Assembly: GCA_003155655.1 (NCBI GenBank)
Contig: PMDS01000113.1
Location: 1 to 33,490, forward strand
Direction of reading: 5' to 3'
DNA from: Melioribacter sp.
Lineage (GTDB): Bacteria; Bacteroidota; Ignavibacteria; Ignavibacteriales; Melioribacteraceae
Length of the DNA: 33,490 bases
Part shown: positions 23,941 through 32,929 of the stretch, piece by piece
How positions within the stretch are numbered: the first letter of the stretch is position 1
Layout of the letters: every line of letters starts with the position of its first letter
Notes under the pieces: generated by a model
What the model was told of the DNA's origin: nothing
The model's input: the letters and a program-made list of their open reading frames with translations, nothing else
Databases searched by the model: none
Made by a program: the position numbers and the translations under genes

Positions 23941-24897
23941 GTGTTTGAAAAGCTTAAAAAGAATCTTATAATAGCATTTCTTTTAACAGCAGTTATTTTT
24001 TTTATTTTCAGCGCGTTTACAGATTTTCATTCGGTTATTAACTCGTTCAAAAAATTTAATTGGTTTCTTTTACCTCTATTGCTTTTACTTTCTTTTGGAA
24101 ATTATTTTGTCCGTTATCTAAAGTGGAATTATTATCTCGGTTTGTTAAAAATAAAAATTCCTGTTCTGCAATCATTTAAAATTTTCATTGCAGGGTTCGC
24201 CATGAGCGCTTCTCCTGCAAAAATGGGCGAAGTGCTTAAGTCCGTGCTGTTAAAGGAAATGTATAATGAACCAATTTCCAAAACCGCCCCGGTAATTTTT
24301 GCTGAAAGACTTACTGACTTTCTTTCGCTTATCTTACTTGTAATTATTGGGACATTATATTTCAAGTATTCAATTATCTGGATATACTTTATTTTAATAT
24401 TTTTTATCATTATCATATTAATAATAAGTAACCGCAAAGTTGCAGGGTACTTGATTAAATCGTTGTCGGGATTTTCTACCTTAAAACCTCATGCTGCCAG
24501 GATTGAAAATCTTTATAAGAGTGCATATATCCTTTTGCAAATTAAGCCTGTTATGTATATGTTATTTGTAAGTGTTGCAGCATGGTTTTTTGAATGCTTT
24601 AGTTTTTACCTGATTCTAATTAATTTTAATCAGGATGTTTCTATTTTATGGCCCACTTTTGTTTATGCGTTATCAACAATTGCAGGGGCTGTTTCAATGC
24701 TGCCTGCCGGGTTAGGAATTACTGAAGGTTCATTAAGCCTAATTTTAATTAATGGCGGCATTCCAAATCAAATTGCTGTTGCGTCGACATTTATTGTAAG
24801 GGTAGTAACATTATGGTTTGCTATAATATTGGGAGTGGCAGTACTTTTCATTTTAAGAAAGGGATTAAAAAAATCTTTGAATCAAATGACGGAGTAA
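23941..24897 (+). CDS. Flippase-like membrane protein (LPG synthase TM domain, UPF0104)
   Basis: This 318-residue integral membrane protein has about eight helices and the pattern of the lysylphosphatidylglycerol-synthase transmembrane family: FVRYLKWNYYLG, 'FIAGFAMSASPAKMGEVLKSVLL', 'AERLTDFLSLILL', and 'LPAGLGITEGSLSLILI'. Members with only this domain are called flippase-like and are thought to move lipid-linked material, but few have a known job. There is no aminoacyl-transfer domain. The GTG start is one base after the maf stop, and icd follows three bases after this gene's stop, so maf, this gene and icd form a tight operon. Confidence 0.88.
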   Translation: MFEKLKKNLIIAFLLTAVIFFIFSAFTDFHSVINSFKKFNWFLLPLLLLLSFGNYFVRYLKWNYYLGLLKIKIPVLQSFKIFIAGFAMSASPAKMGEVLKSVLLKEMYNEPISKTAPVIFAERLTDFLSLILLVIIGTLYFKYSIIWIYFILIFFIIIILIISNRKVAGYLIKSLSGFSTLKPHAARIENLYKSAYILLQIKPVMYMLFVSVAAWFFECFSFYLILINFNQDVSILWPTFVYALSTIAGAVSMLPAGLGITEGSLSLILINGGIPNQIAVASTFIVRVVTLWFAIILGVAVLFILRKGLKKSLNQMTE

Positions 24898-24900
24898 AAA

Positions 24901-26151
24901 ATGACTAAATATAAAAAAATAATTGTCCCTGCAGAGGGAGAAAAAATTATAATTAAAGATGGGGTTATTTCTGTTCCAGATAATCCAATTATTCCTTTTA
25001 TAGAAGGAGATGGAACAGGACCTGATATTTGGTTTGCGTCTAAAATGGTTTTTGATGCTGCTGTCGAAAAAGCATACAGCGGCAAAAAGAAAATTGTATG
25101 GATGGAAATTTACGCCGGTGAAAAGGCAGTTAAAACTTACGGCAAGAATCAATGGCTGCCTAAAGAAACTCTTGATGCAATTAAGGATTATATTGTTGCA
25201 ATTAAAGGTCCTTTAACTACTCCGGTTGGCGGTGGAATTAGAAGTCTAAACGTTACCTTGCGTCAGGAATTGGATTTATTTGCATGTGTAAGACCTGTTA
25301 AATATTATGCAGGAACGCCAAGTCCTGTTAAACGCCCCAAGGATCTGGATGTTGTTATCTTCCGTGAAAACACCGAGGATGTTTATGCCGGCATTGAATT
25401 TAAGGCTGAAACAAAAGATGCCGTAGATTTAATAAAATATATTAATAAAAAATTTGATAAAAATATTCGTGTTGAATCGGGTATTGGAATAAAACCAATG
25501 AGTGAATTTGGTTCTGTTAGACTTGTAAAAAAAGCAATTGAATATGCAATTGCCAACAAACGTCCAAGTGTTACTCTGGTGCATAAGGGTAACATAATGA
25601 AATTTACCGAAGGTGCTTTTAAAGAATGGGGATATGAAACAGCTAAAAAATATTTTGGTGACTCAACTATCTCTGAAGATGAACTCTGGAAAAAATATAA
25701 CGGTAAGGCACCGGATGGTAAAGTAATTATAAAAGATAGAATTGCAGACAGTATGTTCCAGCAGGCATTACTACGGCCTAGCGAATATGATGTATTAGCT
25801 ACGCCAAATTTAAATGGGGATTATTTATCCGATGCTTGTGCTGCACAGGTTGGTGGGTTGGGTATAGCTCCAGGTGCTAACATGAGCTATCATTACGGAG
25901 TATTTGAAGCCACTCATGGCACAGCGCCAAAATATGCCGGGTTGGATAAAGTTAATCCTGGTTCAGTAATACTTTCCGGTGTTATGATGCTTGAATATTT
26001 AGGGTGGAAAAAGGCTGCCAGGTTAATTGAGCGCGCCATGGGGAAGGCAATTAAACAGAAAACCGTTACTTACGATTTTGCCCGTTTAATGAAGGGCGCA
26101 ACTGAATTAAGCTGTTCAGATTTTGGAAGAGCAATTATAAATAATATGTAA
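24901..26151 (+). CDS. icd: NADP-dependent isocitrate dehydrogenase
   Basis: At 416 residues this is the bacterial type I homodimeric enzyme. It converts isocitrate to 2-oxoglutarate and CO2 in the TCA cycle (or the reverse in reductive cycles). Motifs include [14 protein letters not shown], the substrate loop [17 protein letters not shown] with the Ser that AceK phosphorylates in E. coli, [30 protein letters not shown], and [39 protein letters not shown] carries the Lys-Tyr pair that selects NADP over NAD in the E. coli enzyme. It is the last gene of the maf operon and is closed by a strong terminator. Confidence 0.96.
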   Translation: MTKYKKIIVPAEGEKIIIKDGVISVPDNPIIPFIEGDGTGPDIWFASKMVFDAAVEKAYSGKKKIVWMEIYAGEKAVKTYGKNQWLPKETLDAIKDYIVAIKGPLTTPVGGGIRSLNVTLRQELDLFACVRPVKYYAGTPSPVKRPKDLDVVIFRENTEDVYAGIEFKAETKDAVDLIKYINKKFDKNIRVESGIGIKPMSEFGSVRLVKKAIEYAIANKRPSVTLVHKGNIMKFTEGAFKEWGYETAKKYFGDSTISEDELWKKYNGKAPDGKVIIKDRIADSMFQQALLRPSEYDVLATPNLNGDYLSDACAAQVGGLGIAPGANMSYHYGVFEATHGTAPKYAGLDKVNPGSVILSGVMMLEYLGWKKAARLIERAMGKAIKQKTVTYDFARLMKGATELSCSDFGRAIINNM

Positions 26152-26162
26152 TTCATTCCCGG

Positions 26163-26195
26163 GTAGAGACATCTGCTGATGTCTCTACTTTTTTT
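26163..26195 (+). terminator. Rho-independent terminator after icd
   Basis: GTAGAGACATC (26163-26173) pairs perfectly with GATGTCTCTAC (26178-26188) around TGCT, followed by seven T's (26189-26195). It ends the maf to icd transcript. Confidence 0.95.
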
Positions 26196-26257
26196 ACTCT
26201 CATAAGAAACCAATTTTATTTAATCTGCGTTACATTTGAATCTATTGAGGCTTAAAA

Positions 26258-26989
26258 ATGAAACTTCTAACGGCAAAAATGAAAATGGCAGACGCAATTC
26301 ATGCAAACTATTTATTAATTCCTGTAATCAACAGGTTTGGAATTAGTCTTGGTTTTGGTGAAAAGACAATTGAAAACATTTGCTCTGAGCATGACATTGA
26401 CGTTGATTTTTTCCTGGCAATTATTAATGCATTCGGGAATAAAAATTATTTCCCTGAAAGCAGATTGCAGACATTCAGTGTAATTATGATTGTTAAGTAT
26501 CTTAAAAAGACTCACCAGTATTACCGGGAAACTCTTATACCATCGATAGAAAATTTGTTGGAATTACTCTTGGAAAAATCCTCCAGGAAAAATAAATCTC
26601 TTGCTGTTGTCAAAAAATTTTTTGATGAATTTAAAAAGGAGTTCTTTGCACATTTAAAACGTGAGGAATCTATAACTTTCCCTTATGTTGAAGAAATTTA
26701 TAAAATGTACCAGCCGGTGCAAAAATCAATTAAGAAAAAGAAACTGATAAGTTATTCAATGAAAATTTATAAGGCTGAGCATGACGAAATAGATGAAAAA
26801 CTTTATGATTTGAAAAACATACTAATCAAATATATTAGTGGAGATTTTGACAATGCAATATGCAGTGCAATTATATTTGAGCTTTTCAGGCTTGAAAAAG
26901 ATATGGAAGATCACTCCCGTATTGAAGATAATATTTTGATGCCTATTGTTGCTGAGATGGAAAAATCTCTAAAACTGATCAAGGCTTAG
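26258..26989 (+). CDS. Hemerythrin-domain protein with degenerate ScdA-type N terminus
   Basis: This 243-residue protein resembles RIC/ScdA-type di-iron proteins. The N-terminal 60 residues align in pattern with the ScdA_N/DUF542 domain, but where that family has a CCGG motif this reads SLGFGEKTI. The rest is a hemerythrin-like four-helix bundle with ligands at H86 (KKTHQYY), H132 and E136 (HLKREES), H175 (EHDEI) and H219/E223 (EDHSRIEDN). RIC proteins repair iron-sulfur clusters after nitrosative or oxidative damage. Loss of the cysteine pair suggests a sensing or iron-storage variant. It is three bases upstream of a LuxR-type regulator and upstream of feoAB, so an O2, NO or iron response is likely but inferred. 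Confidence 0.8.
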   Translation: MKLLTAKMKMADAIHANYLLIPVINRFGISLGFGEKTIENICSEHDIDVDFFLAIINAFGNKNYFPESRLQTFSVIMIVKYLKKTHQYYRETLIPSIENLLELLLEKSSRKNKSLAVVKKFFDEFKKEFFAHLKREESITFPYVEEIYKMYQPVQKSIKKKKLISYSMKIYKAEHDEIDEKLYDLKNILIKYISGDFDNAICSAIIFELFRLEKDMEDHSRIEDNILMPIVAEMEKSLKLIKA

Positions 26990-26992
26990 AAA

Positions 26993-27562
26993 ATGCTAAC
27001 CGGCAAGAATGTGCTTATAGTTTCTCCTAACCAGTTGCAGGCTATTGGATTGAAATCTATCCTCTATGAATATTTTTCACCAAAAGAGGTTGATATTCAA
27101 AGTGAATTTGACAATTCTTTGAATAAGCATTTAGCGGAATATATTTTCCTATCGTCAGATATATATCTTGCCCATCAGAAAAAACTACAGGCAATAACAA
27201 GAAAGCTGGTAATTTTAACTGAATTTGAGCAGGACGAAGAATCGTTTGAAAACCCGGCTATGCTGAATACTACATTATCTCAAACTGAACTGGTTGATAA
27301 GCTTGAAACTATTTTTAAGAAGAATGCTGGAAAAAGTGAAGATGATCAAAATGAAAAATTAAGTTTAAGAGAAATTGAAGTCTTAGTGCTTGTAGCGCGC
27401 GGCTTTATCAATAAGCAAATTGCTGATAAATTATCAATCAGTCTGCACACAGTTATGTCTCATAGAAAAAATATTACCCGTAAACTTGGTATTAAAACAG
27501 TATCCGGACTTACTATGTATGCTTTATTAAACGGATTAATCCAGCCGAAAGATGTCAGGTAG
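26993..27562 (+). CDS. LuxR/NarL-type regulator with atypical receiver
   Basis: This 189-residue protein has a C-terminal LuxR HTH (about 122-185: LSLREIEVLVLVARGFINKQIADKLSISLHTVMSHRKNI) that is fully conserved. The N-terminal half is about receiver-domain length and starts like one (KNVLIVSPNQLQAIGLKSIL), but the acidic pair is replaced by Ser-Pro and the phospho-acceptor region reads YIFLSSDIYLA, so normal phosphorylation is doubtful. It follows the hemerythrin gene by three bases, implying co-translation, and probably takes its signal from that protein. The likely target is the neighbouring feo locus, but no site is proven. Confidence 0.85.
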   Translation: MLTGKNVLIVSPNQLQAIGLKSILYEYFSPKEVDIQSEFDNSLNKHLAEYIFLSSDIYLAHQKKLQAITRKLVILTEFEQDEESFENPAMLNTTLSQTELVDKLETIFKKNAGKSEDDQNEKLSLREIEVLVLVARGFINKQIADKLSISLHTVMSHRKNITRKLGIKTVSGLTMYALLNGLIQPKDVR

Positions 27563-27636
27563 TTCCTGCCTTTCATAGCAACCTAATTACTCTACAAGGT
27601 AAAAATAGTTATTTAGTAAAATTAGACCCAAATATC

Positions 27637-27731
27637 TTTTTGATAGAGTATTAGAACCATTATATGTTAAATCACTACAAATGGGGATTGTGGACTAAAA
27701 GACTCTCCCGTATTTTTTCGATAGAGAATAA
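27637..27731. promoter_or_regulatory. Direct repeat TTTTT-GATAGAG in the feoA leader
   Basis: TTTTTGATAGAGTATTA (27637-27653) and TTTTTTCGATAGAGAATAA (27713-27731) share a GATAGAG core on the same strand, 75 bases apart. The second copy ends 17 bases before the feoA ATG. They could be binding sites for the upstream LuxR-type regulator. No Fur box is obvious in this 186-base spacer. Confidence 0.3.
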
Positions 27732-27748
27732 ATAGGAATTGATTTTAT

Positions 27749-27979
27749 ATGAAAGAAAAAAGTCTTTTTGATGTTTCTACCGGGACGGACTTATTAATAA
27801 ATAAAATAATGACTTCACCTGAAACATGCGTGCGTTTAAGAGAACTTGGGCTGACTGAAAATTCTAAGGTTAGAGTTGTAATTAGTAATTCATCACAATT
27901 AATTTGTGAAGTTTTTAACACGCGGATTGGGCTTGATCGTAAGGTTGCTAAAAATATTATTGTGACATATAAGAATTGA
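27749..27979 (+). CDS. feoA: Ferrous iron transport protein A
   Basis: This 76-residue protein has the SH3-like beta-barrel of FeoA, with the pattern 'RLRELGLTENSKVRVVISNSSQLICEVFNTRIGLDRKVAKNIIV'. FeoA is a small cytoplasmic partner of FeoB that modulates its GTPase or transport activity. It sits 26 bases ahead of feoB, in the usual order. No Fe-S or regulatory motif is seen. Confidence 0.93.
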   Translation: MKEKSLFDVSTGTDLLINKIMTSPETCVRLRELGLTENSKVRVVISNSSQLICEVFNTRIGLDRKVAKNIIVTYKN

Positions 27980-28005
27980 TTTTTTATTGAAATGGATTGT
28001 TACCT

Positions 28006-30078
28006 ATGAATTACTTTGCCATTATTGGAAACCCGAATTGCGGTAAGACAACAATATTTAATGAACTAACAGGGCTACGACAAAAGGTTGGAAACTATCC
28101 CGGAGTTACAGTTGAGAAAAAAGAAGGCAAAATTTTATTTAAAGATGGAACTGAAATAACTCTTCTTGACCTGCCCGGAACTTACAGCTTAACTGCAAAC
28201 TCTCCTGACGAAAAAATTGTTTCTGATATTCTATTAAGGAAACGGATTGATATACAAAGACCGGAAGGAATTGTATGTGTTGTTGATGCAAGCAATCTTG
28301 AACGCAACCTTTATCTTGTCTCTCAAATAATTGATCAACGATTCCCTTTAATAATTGTTCTAAATATGGTTGATGTTGCAGAAGATACCGGATTAATTAT
28401 AGATGTTGGTAAGCTTTCTAAACTGCTTGGCGTTTCTGTAATTAAAACTGTTGGAATTAAGCGCAAAGGTATTGACGAATTAAAAAGAGCTATCCAGGGT
28501 AAGTTCCAAGTATCAACTGCTGTGCGCCAATGGAAACTGCCTGAAATTGTACGCGAAGAACACGAAGAGCTTACGCAGCTTCTTATTAAACACAACAGTG
28601 TAAAAGAGGATGTTGCTGTTTATGATGCTGCCGCACTTCTTTCTTCACCAAAACAACTGAAAGAATTTAAGGATGAACTTAAGCCGGAAATACTTGACCA
28701 CGTTTTGCTGGATCATCAAAGACTTGAATCTCTTGGTTATGACAGGCATTCAATTTTTGTTAAGTCACGTATTGAATGGGTTCGCTCCATATGTTCTGAA
28801 GTAGTTTCAATTGGCGAAAAGAAAAAAAGTTATACAGATATTATAGACAGCATTGCTACACATAAATTCTGGGGATACATCATTTTTTTGACTTTAATGA
28901 TTTTAATGTTTCAATCCATTTTTACATGGGCAACTATTCCAATGAACTTTATCAGCAAGGGTTTTGACTGGATAGGATACCAGTTAGGCGCATTAATTCC
29001 GCACGGAGATTTACATGATCTTATTATTCTAGGAGCAGTAAGAGGTGTTGGTGCGGTTGTAACATTTCTTCCTCAAATTCTTTTACTTTTTCTTTTTCTT
29101 GGAGTTCTGGAAGATACTGGTTATATGGCTAGGGCTGCTTTTATTATGGATAGATTAATGAATAAAGTTGGTCTGCATGGAAAAGCATTTATCCCTATGC
29201 TAAGTTCTTTTGCATGTGCAATACCCGGAATAATGGCTACACGTACAATAGAAAACCCGCGTGATAGACTTGTTACTATGATGGTAGCTCCGCTAATGAG
29301 CTGCAGTGCAAGGTTGCCCGTTTATTCTCTTTTAATTGCTGCATTTATTCCCAACTTGCTTGTTTTTGGTTTTTGGAATTTACAGGGTATAGTGATGATC
29401 TCGTTGTACATGCTTGGTTTAGTAATGGCTCTGTTGATGGCATTTATTTTTAAGAAAACAATTCTGAAAGGTAAAACACCCGATTTCATAATGGAATTAC
29501 CCCCTTACCGTCTTCCGTCATTAAAAAATATTTTAATACAAATGTGGGAGCGTTCTGTATTGTTTCTTAAAAAAGCCGGAACAATTATTCTTGGCGTGTC
29601 AATAATTTTATGGTTCCTTGCCACTTACCCAAAAATTGAAAATGGAAATCCATCCGAAAAACTTGCTCATAGTTTTATTGGGCAGGCGGGTCAGTTTATA
29701 GAACCTTTGATGAAACCTCTCGGATTCGACTGGAAAATTGACATAAGTATTTTAAGTTCACTCTTACAGAGGGAAGTCTTTGTAAGCTCAATAAGCACTA
29801 TTTATAATATTCAAAATGCTGATGATAAAACTGTTTCATTGAAAAGTCAGATGCAAAAAGATCTGGACACCTCAACAGGGCTGCCCAGGTTTACTATTTT
29901 AACAGCTATATGCATTATGGTTTATTATGTTCTTGCAATGCAGTGCATGTCTACACTTACTGTAGTTAAAAGAGAAACAAACAGCTGGAAATGGCCGTTC
30001 TTTCAATTTGCGTATATGACCGGGCTAGCTTACCTGGTTACTTTTATAGTCTACCGTGTTGGTCTGTCTTTCATTTAA
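28006..30078 (+). CDS. feoB: Ferrous iron transporter FeoB
   Basis: This 690-residue inner-membrane Fe(II) permease has an N-terminal G domain with G1 GNPNCGKTT, G2 around NYPGVTVE, G3 DLPGTY and G4 NMVD, followed by a helical GDI-type domain (about 170-260). The rest has membrane helices including the two Gate regions: SFACAIPGIMATRTI with MSCSARLPVY, and AMQCMSTLTVVKRETNSWKW. All expected parts are intact. The ATG at 28006 is preferred over an in-frame TTG at 27997 because it starts directly with the G-domain strand. It is co-oriented with feoA and the small Cys-rich gene that overlaps its Shine-Dalgarno region. Confidence 0.96.
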   Translation: MNYFAIIGNPNCGKTTIFNELTGLRQKVGNYPGVTVEKKEGKILFKDGTEITLLDLPGTYSLTANSPDEKIVSDILLRKRIDIQRPEGIVCVVDASNLERNLYLVSQIIDQRFPLIIVLNMVDVAEDTGLIIDVGKLSKLLGVSVIKTVGIKRKGIDELKRAIQGKFQVSTAVRQWKLPEIVREEHEELTQLLIKHNSVKEDVAVYDAAALLSSPKQLKEFKDELKPEILDHVLLDHQRLESLGYDRHSIFVKSRIEWVRSICSEVVSIGEKKKSYTDIIDSIATHKFWGYIIFLTLMILMFQSIFTWATIPMNFISKGFDWIGYQLGALIPHGDLHDLIILGAVRGVGAVVTFLPQILLLFLFLGVLEDTGYMARAAFIMDRLMNKVGLHGKAFIPMLSSFACAIPGIMATRTIENPRDRLVTMMVAPLMSCSARLPVYSLLIAAFIPNLLVFGFWNLQGIVMISLYMLGLVMALLMAFIFKKTILKGKTPDFIMELPPYRLPSLKNILIQMWERSVLFLKKAGTIILGVSIILWFLATYPKIENGNPSEKLAHSFIGQAGQFIEPLMKPLGFDWKIDISILSSLLQREVFVSSISTIYNIQNADDKTVSLKSQMQKDLDTSTGLPRFTILTAICIMVYYVLAMQCMSTLTVVKRETNSWKWPFFQFAYMTGLAYLVTFIVYRVGLSFI

Positions 30079-30087
30079 GGAGAATTT

Positions 30088-30249
30088 ATGGATTGGCAGA
30101 AATTGATATCGTTTATTACTGTTCTTGTGACTTTGTTTTTAATAGTCCGTTCAGAGATTAAAAAATATAAGCTGCGTAAAACGCGCCCCTGTGGTAGCGA
30201 CTGCAATTGTGCTGTTCTTAAAGAAGTGTCCCTCAAGAAATTAAAATAA
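30088..30249 (+). CDS. FeoB-associated Cys-rich membrane peptide
   Basis: This 53-residue peptide begins nine bases after the feoB stop. The Shine-Dalgarno AAGGAGA (30077-30083) overlaps the stop codon. One N-terminal helix (about 6-20) is followed by basic residues and the cluster C-GSD-C-N-C (CGSDCNC). This matches the FeoB-associated Cys-rich family, proposed to handle Fe(II) or assist FeoB, a role like FeoC. The cysteine triplet suggests metal or cluster binding. Confidence 0.85.
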   Translation: MDWQKLISFITVLVTLFLIVRSEIKKYKLRKTRPCGSDCNCAVLKEVSLKKLK

Positions 30250-30301
30250 TTTGTGTAAATTTTCGATCATTGATTAATTCATTTGTATGGAGTTTTAAAA
30301 A

Positions 30302-31105
30302 ATGAGACTTTACCGAATTATTATTATCCTTTTTATATACGTACAACTTTCTTTTGCCCAGCAATTTTCTGAAGCGATAGAAGATAATTCTTTTTTAATA
30401 GAAGAAGCATACAACCAGGATAACCGCGTTGTTCAGCATATATCTACGGCATATTACCAGTATTCTACTAAAAATTTTCTTTATACTTTTACACAGGAAT
30501 GGCCGGTTGGAGGGCAAACTAACCAGTTGAGCTATACTATCCCTTATCAATCAATTAATTCAAGCACTAAAGGGTTGGGTGATATATATCTTAATTACCG
30601 TTACCAGCTTTGGGATGAAAAGAATTGGGGATGGGTTGCTCCAAGGTTTTCAGTAATTCTTCCCACAGGAAAATCTTCTGAAGGACTTGGAAATGGTGTT
30701 GTGGGATTCCAGGTTTGTGTTCCGTTAAGTAAAAGATGGACTGATCAATTTATCACTCATTTCAATGTTGGGTTTACACTTCTGCCAAATGTTGAATCCA
30801 CTTTGGACGATAACAGCAAAGTGAAGAAAACGCTTCCTTCATATTACTTCGGTACAAGCGGTATCTGGCTCGTGAATGAAAATTTTAATTTTATGTGTGA
30901 GCTTTTGCATTTCATCAACTCAGCAGTTAATGAATCCGGTAATGTTGAATTTTCTTCACAGACAATTATTAGTCCCGGTATACGTGTTGCAATTAATCTA
31001 GGTAGTTTGCAGATCGTCCCTGGTATTGCAATGCCTATAACATTCGATGCTAACCAAACAAACGCAAATGTGTATGGGTATTTATCTTTTGAACATCCAT
31101 TCTAA
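30302..31105 (+). CDS. Outer-membrane beta-barrel protein (MetA-like transporter family)
   Basis: This 267-residue protein starts with a signal peptide (MRLYRIIIILFIYVQLSFA) and continues as alternating beta strands with aromatic girdles (LSYTIPYQS, GLGDIYLNYRYQLW, 'GWVAPRFSVILPTGKSSEGLGNG', ending YLSFEHPF). The pattern 'GLGDI...LPTG..SEGLGNG' is typical of the MetA-pathway/outer-membrane transporter group. Its position 52 bases after the FeoB-associated peptide suggests it may be part of the iron locus and help metal or ligand cross the outer membrane, but that is inference. A repeat element begins only four bases past its stop. Confidence 0.77.
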   Translation: MRLYRIIIILFIYVQLSFAQQFSEAIEDNSFLIEEAYNQDNRVVQHISTAYYQYSTKNFLYTFTQEWPVGGQTNQLSYTIPYQSINSSTKGLGDIYLNYRYQLWDEKNWGWVAPRFSVILPTGKSSEGLGNGVVGFQVCVPLSKRWTDQFITHFNVGFTLLPNVESTLDDNSKVKKTLPSYYFGTSGIWLVNENFNFMCELLHFINSAVNESGNVEFSSQTIISPGIRVAINLGSLQIVPGIAMPITFDANQTNANVYGYLSFEHPF

Positions 31106-31108
31106 AAG

Positions 31109-31318
31109 AAATTGAGAATTGCGAATGGAGAATGGAGAATTAATTTATTTCACATATTTAATTTGCCACCAGACACACCCCCCGCAAAAAAAAAAACGCG
31201 GGGCAGGCACTTCTTTTCCCCTCTGGAGAGGGGAAGGAGCGGAGCGACAGGGGTGTGCGAGAAATTAAGTAGACCTATCCTGGTAACCTTAGTATAAAAA
31301 ACTCTCCATTCTCAATTT
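31109..31318. repeat. MITE/REP-like element, copy 1
   Basis: Terminal inverted repeats AAATTGAGAAT (31109-31119) and ATTCTCAATTT (31308-31318) bound a 210-bp segment. It shares two blocks with the copy at 32.9-33.1 kb: 51 identical bases (31128-31178) and 30 identical bases (31226-31255). Inside are CACACCCC/GGGGTGTG arms (31174-31181, 31250-31257), a CCCCGC/GCGGGG stem around an A-run, and a TTCCCCTCT/AGAGGGGAA hairpin. It encodes no transposase, so any movement would need help in trans. It could also affect transcript ends. Confidence 0.8.
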
Positions 31319-31546
31319 AGCTTTATTAGGGTATCAATAAGTATACTTCTCATTCATTCTTCATTTGCTATATTCAAGATATGATTTAATGAAGTCTGGC
31401 AGAAAATTAGTGTCGTAGGATTCATAGATGGTCGGATTAAAACATTCTATAATCAAAAAATGGGGTTACATACTCACTATAAATGGACAAATCAGTATTA
31501 AATAAAATAATCTTGACTAACCATTCACCATATTGGGGAAACAAAA
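31319..31546. other. Spacer without gene
   Basis: Between repeat copy 1 and the next gene I see no coding frame worth calling. TATAAT occurs at 31448-31453 but has no -35 at correct spacing. TTGACT at about 31513 has no matching -10. The promoter of the following gene is therefore unresolved. Confidence 0.6.
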
Positions 31547-32929
31547 ATGAAAAAGCTAATTATTCTTTATCTCACATTAATTTTTACAGCAGCAACTATA
31601 ACGGCACAAAATTATGGTTTAGGTAATACAGATCCTTCTGTATTTACAAAATACCGTGTTCCGGAAACTTCTCTAAGCTCCTTGTATTTAAACACTAATT
31701 TTATTTACAATTCTTCAAACTATATCTCAAAAACAATGGACGCTTTTGGGGAAGCCCTAGTTCAAAATAATGATTTTCAGTCGAACCTGGTCTACAATTT
31801 AACGCCAAGATATTATTATCTTAATGAAAAAGACGATCGGCAATTTTCTCTTAGTTTGAACATTTTGGGTGAGTATAGCTGTCGAAGCCGAAAACAAAGC
31901 CCTGAAGAACAAACTTTAAATGATAAGAGCCTAAAAACTGTCCTTGACTTTTCAACTTCCTATCTCAATTATCCATCTAGTGGTGATTTATTTTTTTCAA
32001 TGGCTTCAATAGTAAATGTAAATATTGAAGAAAACAATAATGACATTAGCTCTCCGCCTTATAATACAATGTACTCAAATACTAAAATTCAAGATTATAA
32101 TGTGCTATTCGGACTTGGTTTTGGAAAAATTAGAAACGTAACGTCTGTTGTTACAGCTATAAGAATTCAGGAAAGGTTAAAGCAGTTAAACTTATTGAAT
32201 AGTGATTTACCTGAAAATGCAATTAATGATTTGGCGCAGCAATTATCAAAATCATCATATTATTCTACTGTCTATACAAGAAATGAAAAATATTTTTGGA
32301 AGGATGTTGAAGATGTTCTTGCAAAAGACGGAGTCTCTCTCAAAGGACTGAATCAATACAGTAGTTCTTACTTACATGAGGCGCTAAGTGAAGTTAGATT
32401 TTTAAGAAGGGAAGGATTTATTTATGGTATTAATACTAGGTTATATTATTCCAATATTTATAATTCAGAGGAGGATAACCCATATAAAATCCATGAAACT
32501 TGTAGTATCCTGGGAAATGCGTATTTGGAATACAGCCATCAATTGAATCTTAATTCACAAATTAGAGGAAATTTAACATTAAGCGGCGGTCCAAATTTGA
32601 TAAACGTAGAACCAACTATTCAGGATTATGAAATTGGAATAGGTTTAGGTTATGATTATGAACTTACGGATAGGTTTGTAATATCGGTCAGCAATGATTT
32701 TTCGGCTTCATTTTACAATCAGAAATATGGACAAAGTCAAAGAAAAATTATGTCCAATGAAGCTTCATTGTCCCTAAATTATTTTATTGAAGACCAAATA
32801 GCAGTTAACGCAACTTACTCGTATAACTATTATGGATTGAGTATTGCTGATTATAAAACGACTACTAGCTCAAATGATATTCAGATTGGAATTAATTATT
32901 ATTTTAATAGGGGATTCATAATTAAATAA
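31547..32929 (+). CDS. Outer-membrane beta-barrel protein of unknown function
   Basis: This 460-residue protein starts with a signal peptide (MKKLIILYLTLIFTAATITA) and is then mostly alternating beta strands: 'LYLNTNFIYNSSNYI', 'FSLSLNILGEYS', and at the end 'EIGIGLGYDYELTDRFVISVSNDFSASF', 'EASLSLNYFIEDQIAVNATYSYNYYG', 'IQIGINYYFNRGFIIK'. A helical stretch (about 205-285: IRIQERLKQLNLLNSDLPEN and on) interrupts the barrel and may be a periplasmic plug or loop. I do not recognise a family. It stands alone, and its stop codon overlaps the terminal repeat of the following element. A porin or surface barrel role is inferred from strand pattern only. Confidence 0.75.
   Translation: MKKLIILYLTLIFTAATITAQNYGLGNTDPSVFTKYRVPETSLSSLYLNTNFIYNSSNYISKTMDAFGEALVQNNDFQSNLVYNLTPRYYYLNEKDDRQFSLSLNILGEYSCRSRKQSPEEQTLNDKSLKTVLDFSTSYLNYPSSGDLFFSMASIVNVNIEENNNDISSPPYNTMYSNTKIQDYNVLFGLGFGKIRNVTSVVTAIRIQERLKQLNLLNSDLPENAINDLAQQLSKSSYYSTVYTRNEKYFWKDVEDVLAKDGVSLKGLNQYSSSYLHEALSEVRFLRREGFIYGINTRLYYSNIYNSEEDNPYKIHETCSILGNAYLEYSHQLNLNSQIRGNLTLSGGPNLINVEPTIQDYEIGIGLGYDYELTDRFVISVSNDFSASFYNQKYGQSQRKIMSNEASLSLNYFIEDQIAVNATYSYNYYGLSIADYKTTTSSNDIQIGINYYFNRGFIIK

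Noticed and set aside
26231-26238. TACATTTG resembling a Bacteroidota -7 element before the hemerythrin gene
   Set aside because: No TTTG lies at the right distance upstream, so only half of the promoter pattern is present.
31112-31297. A 61-codon open frame after the outer-membrane barrel gene
   Set aside because: It lies wholly within repeat copy 1. Its product (for example SPLERGRSGATGV) is translation of the repeat's hairpin arms, not a gene.
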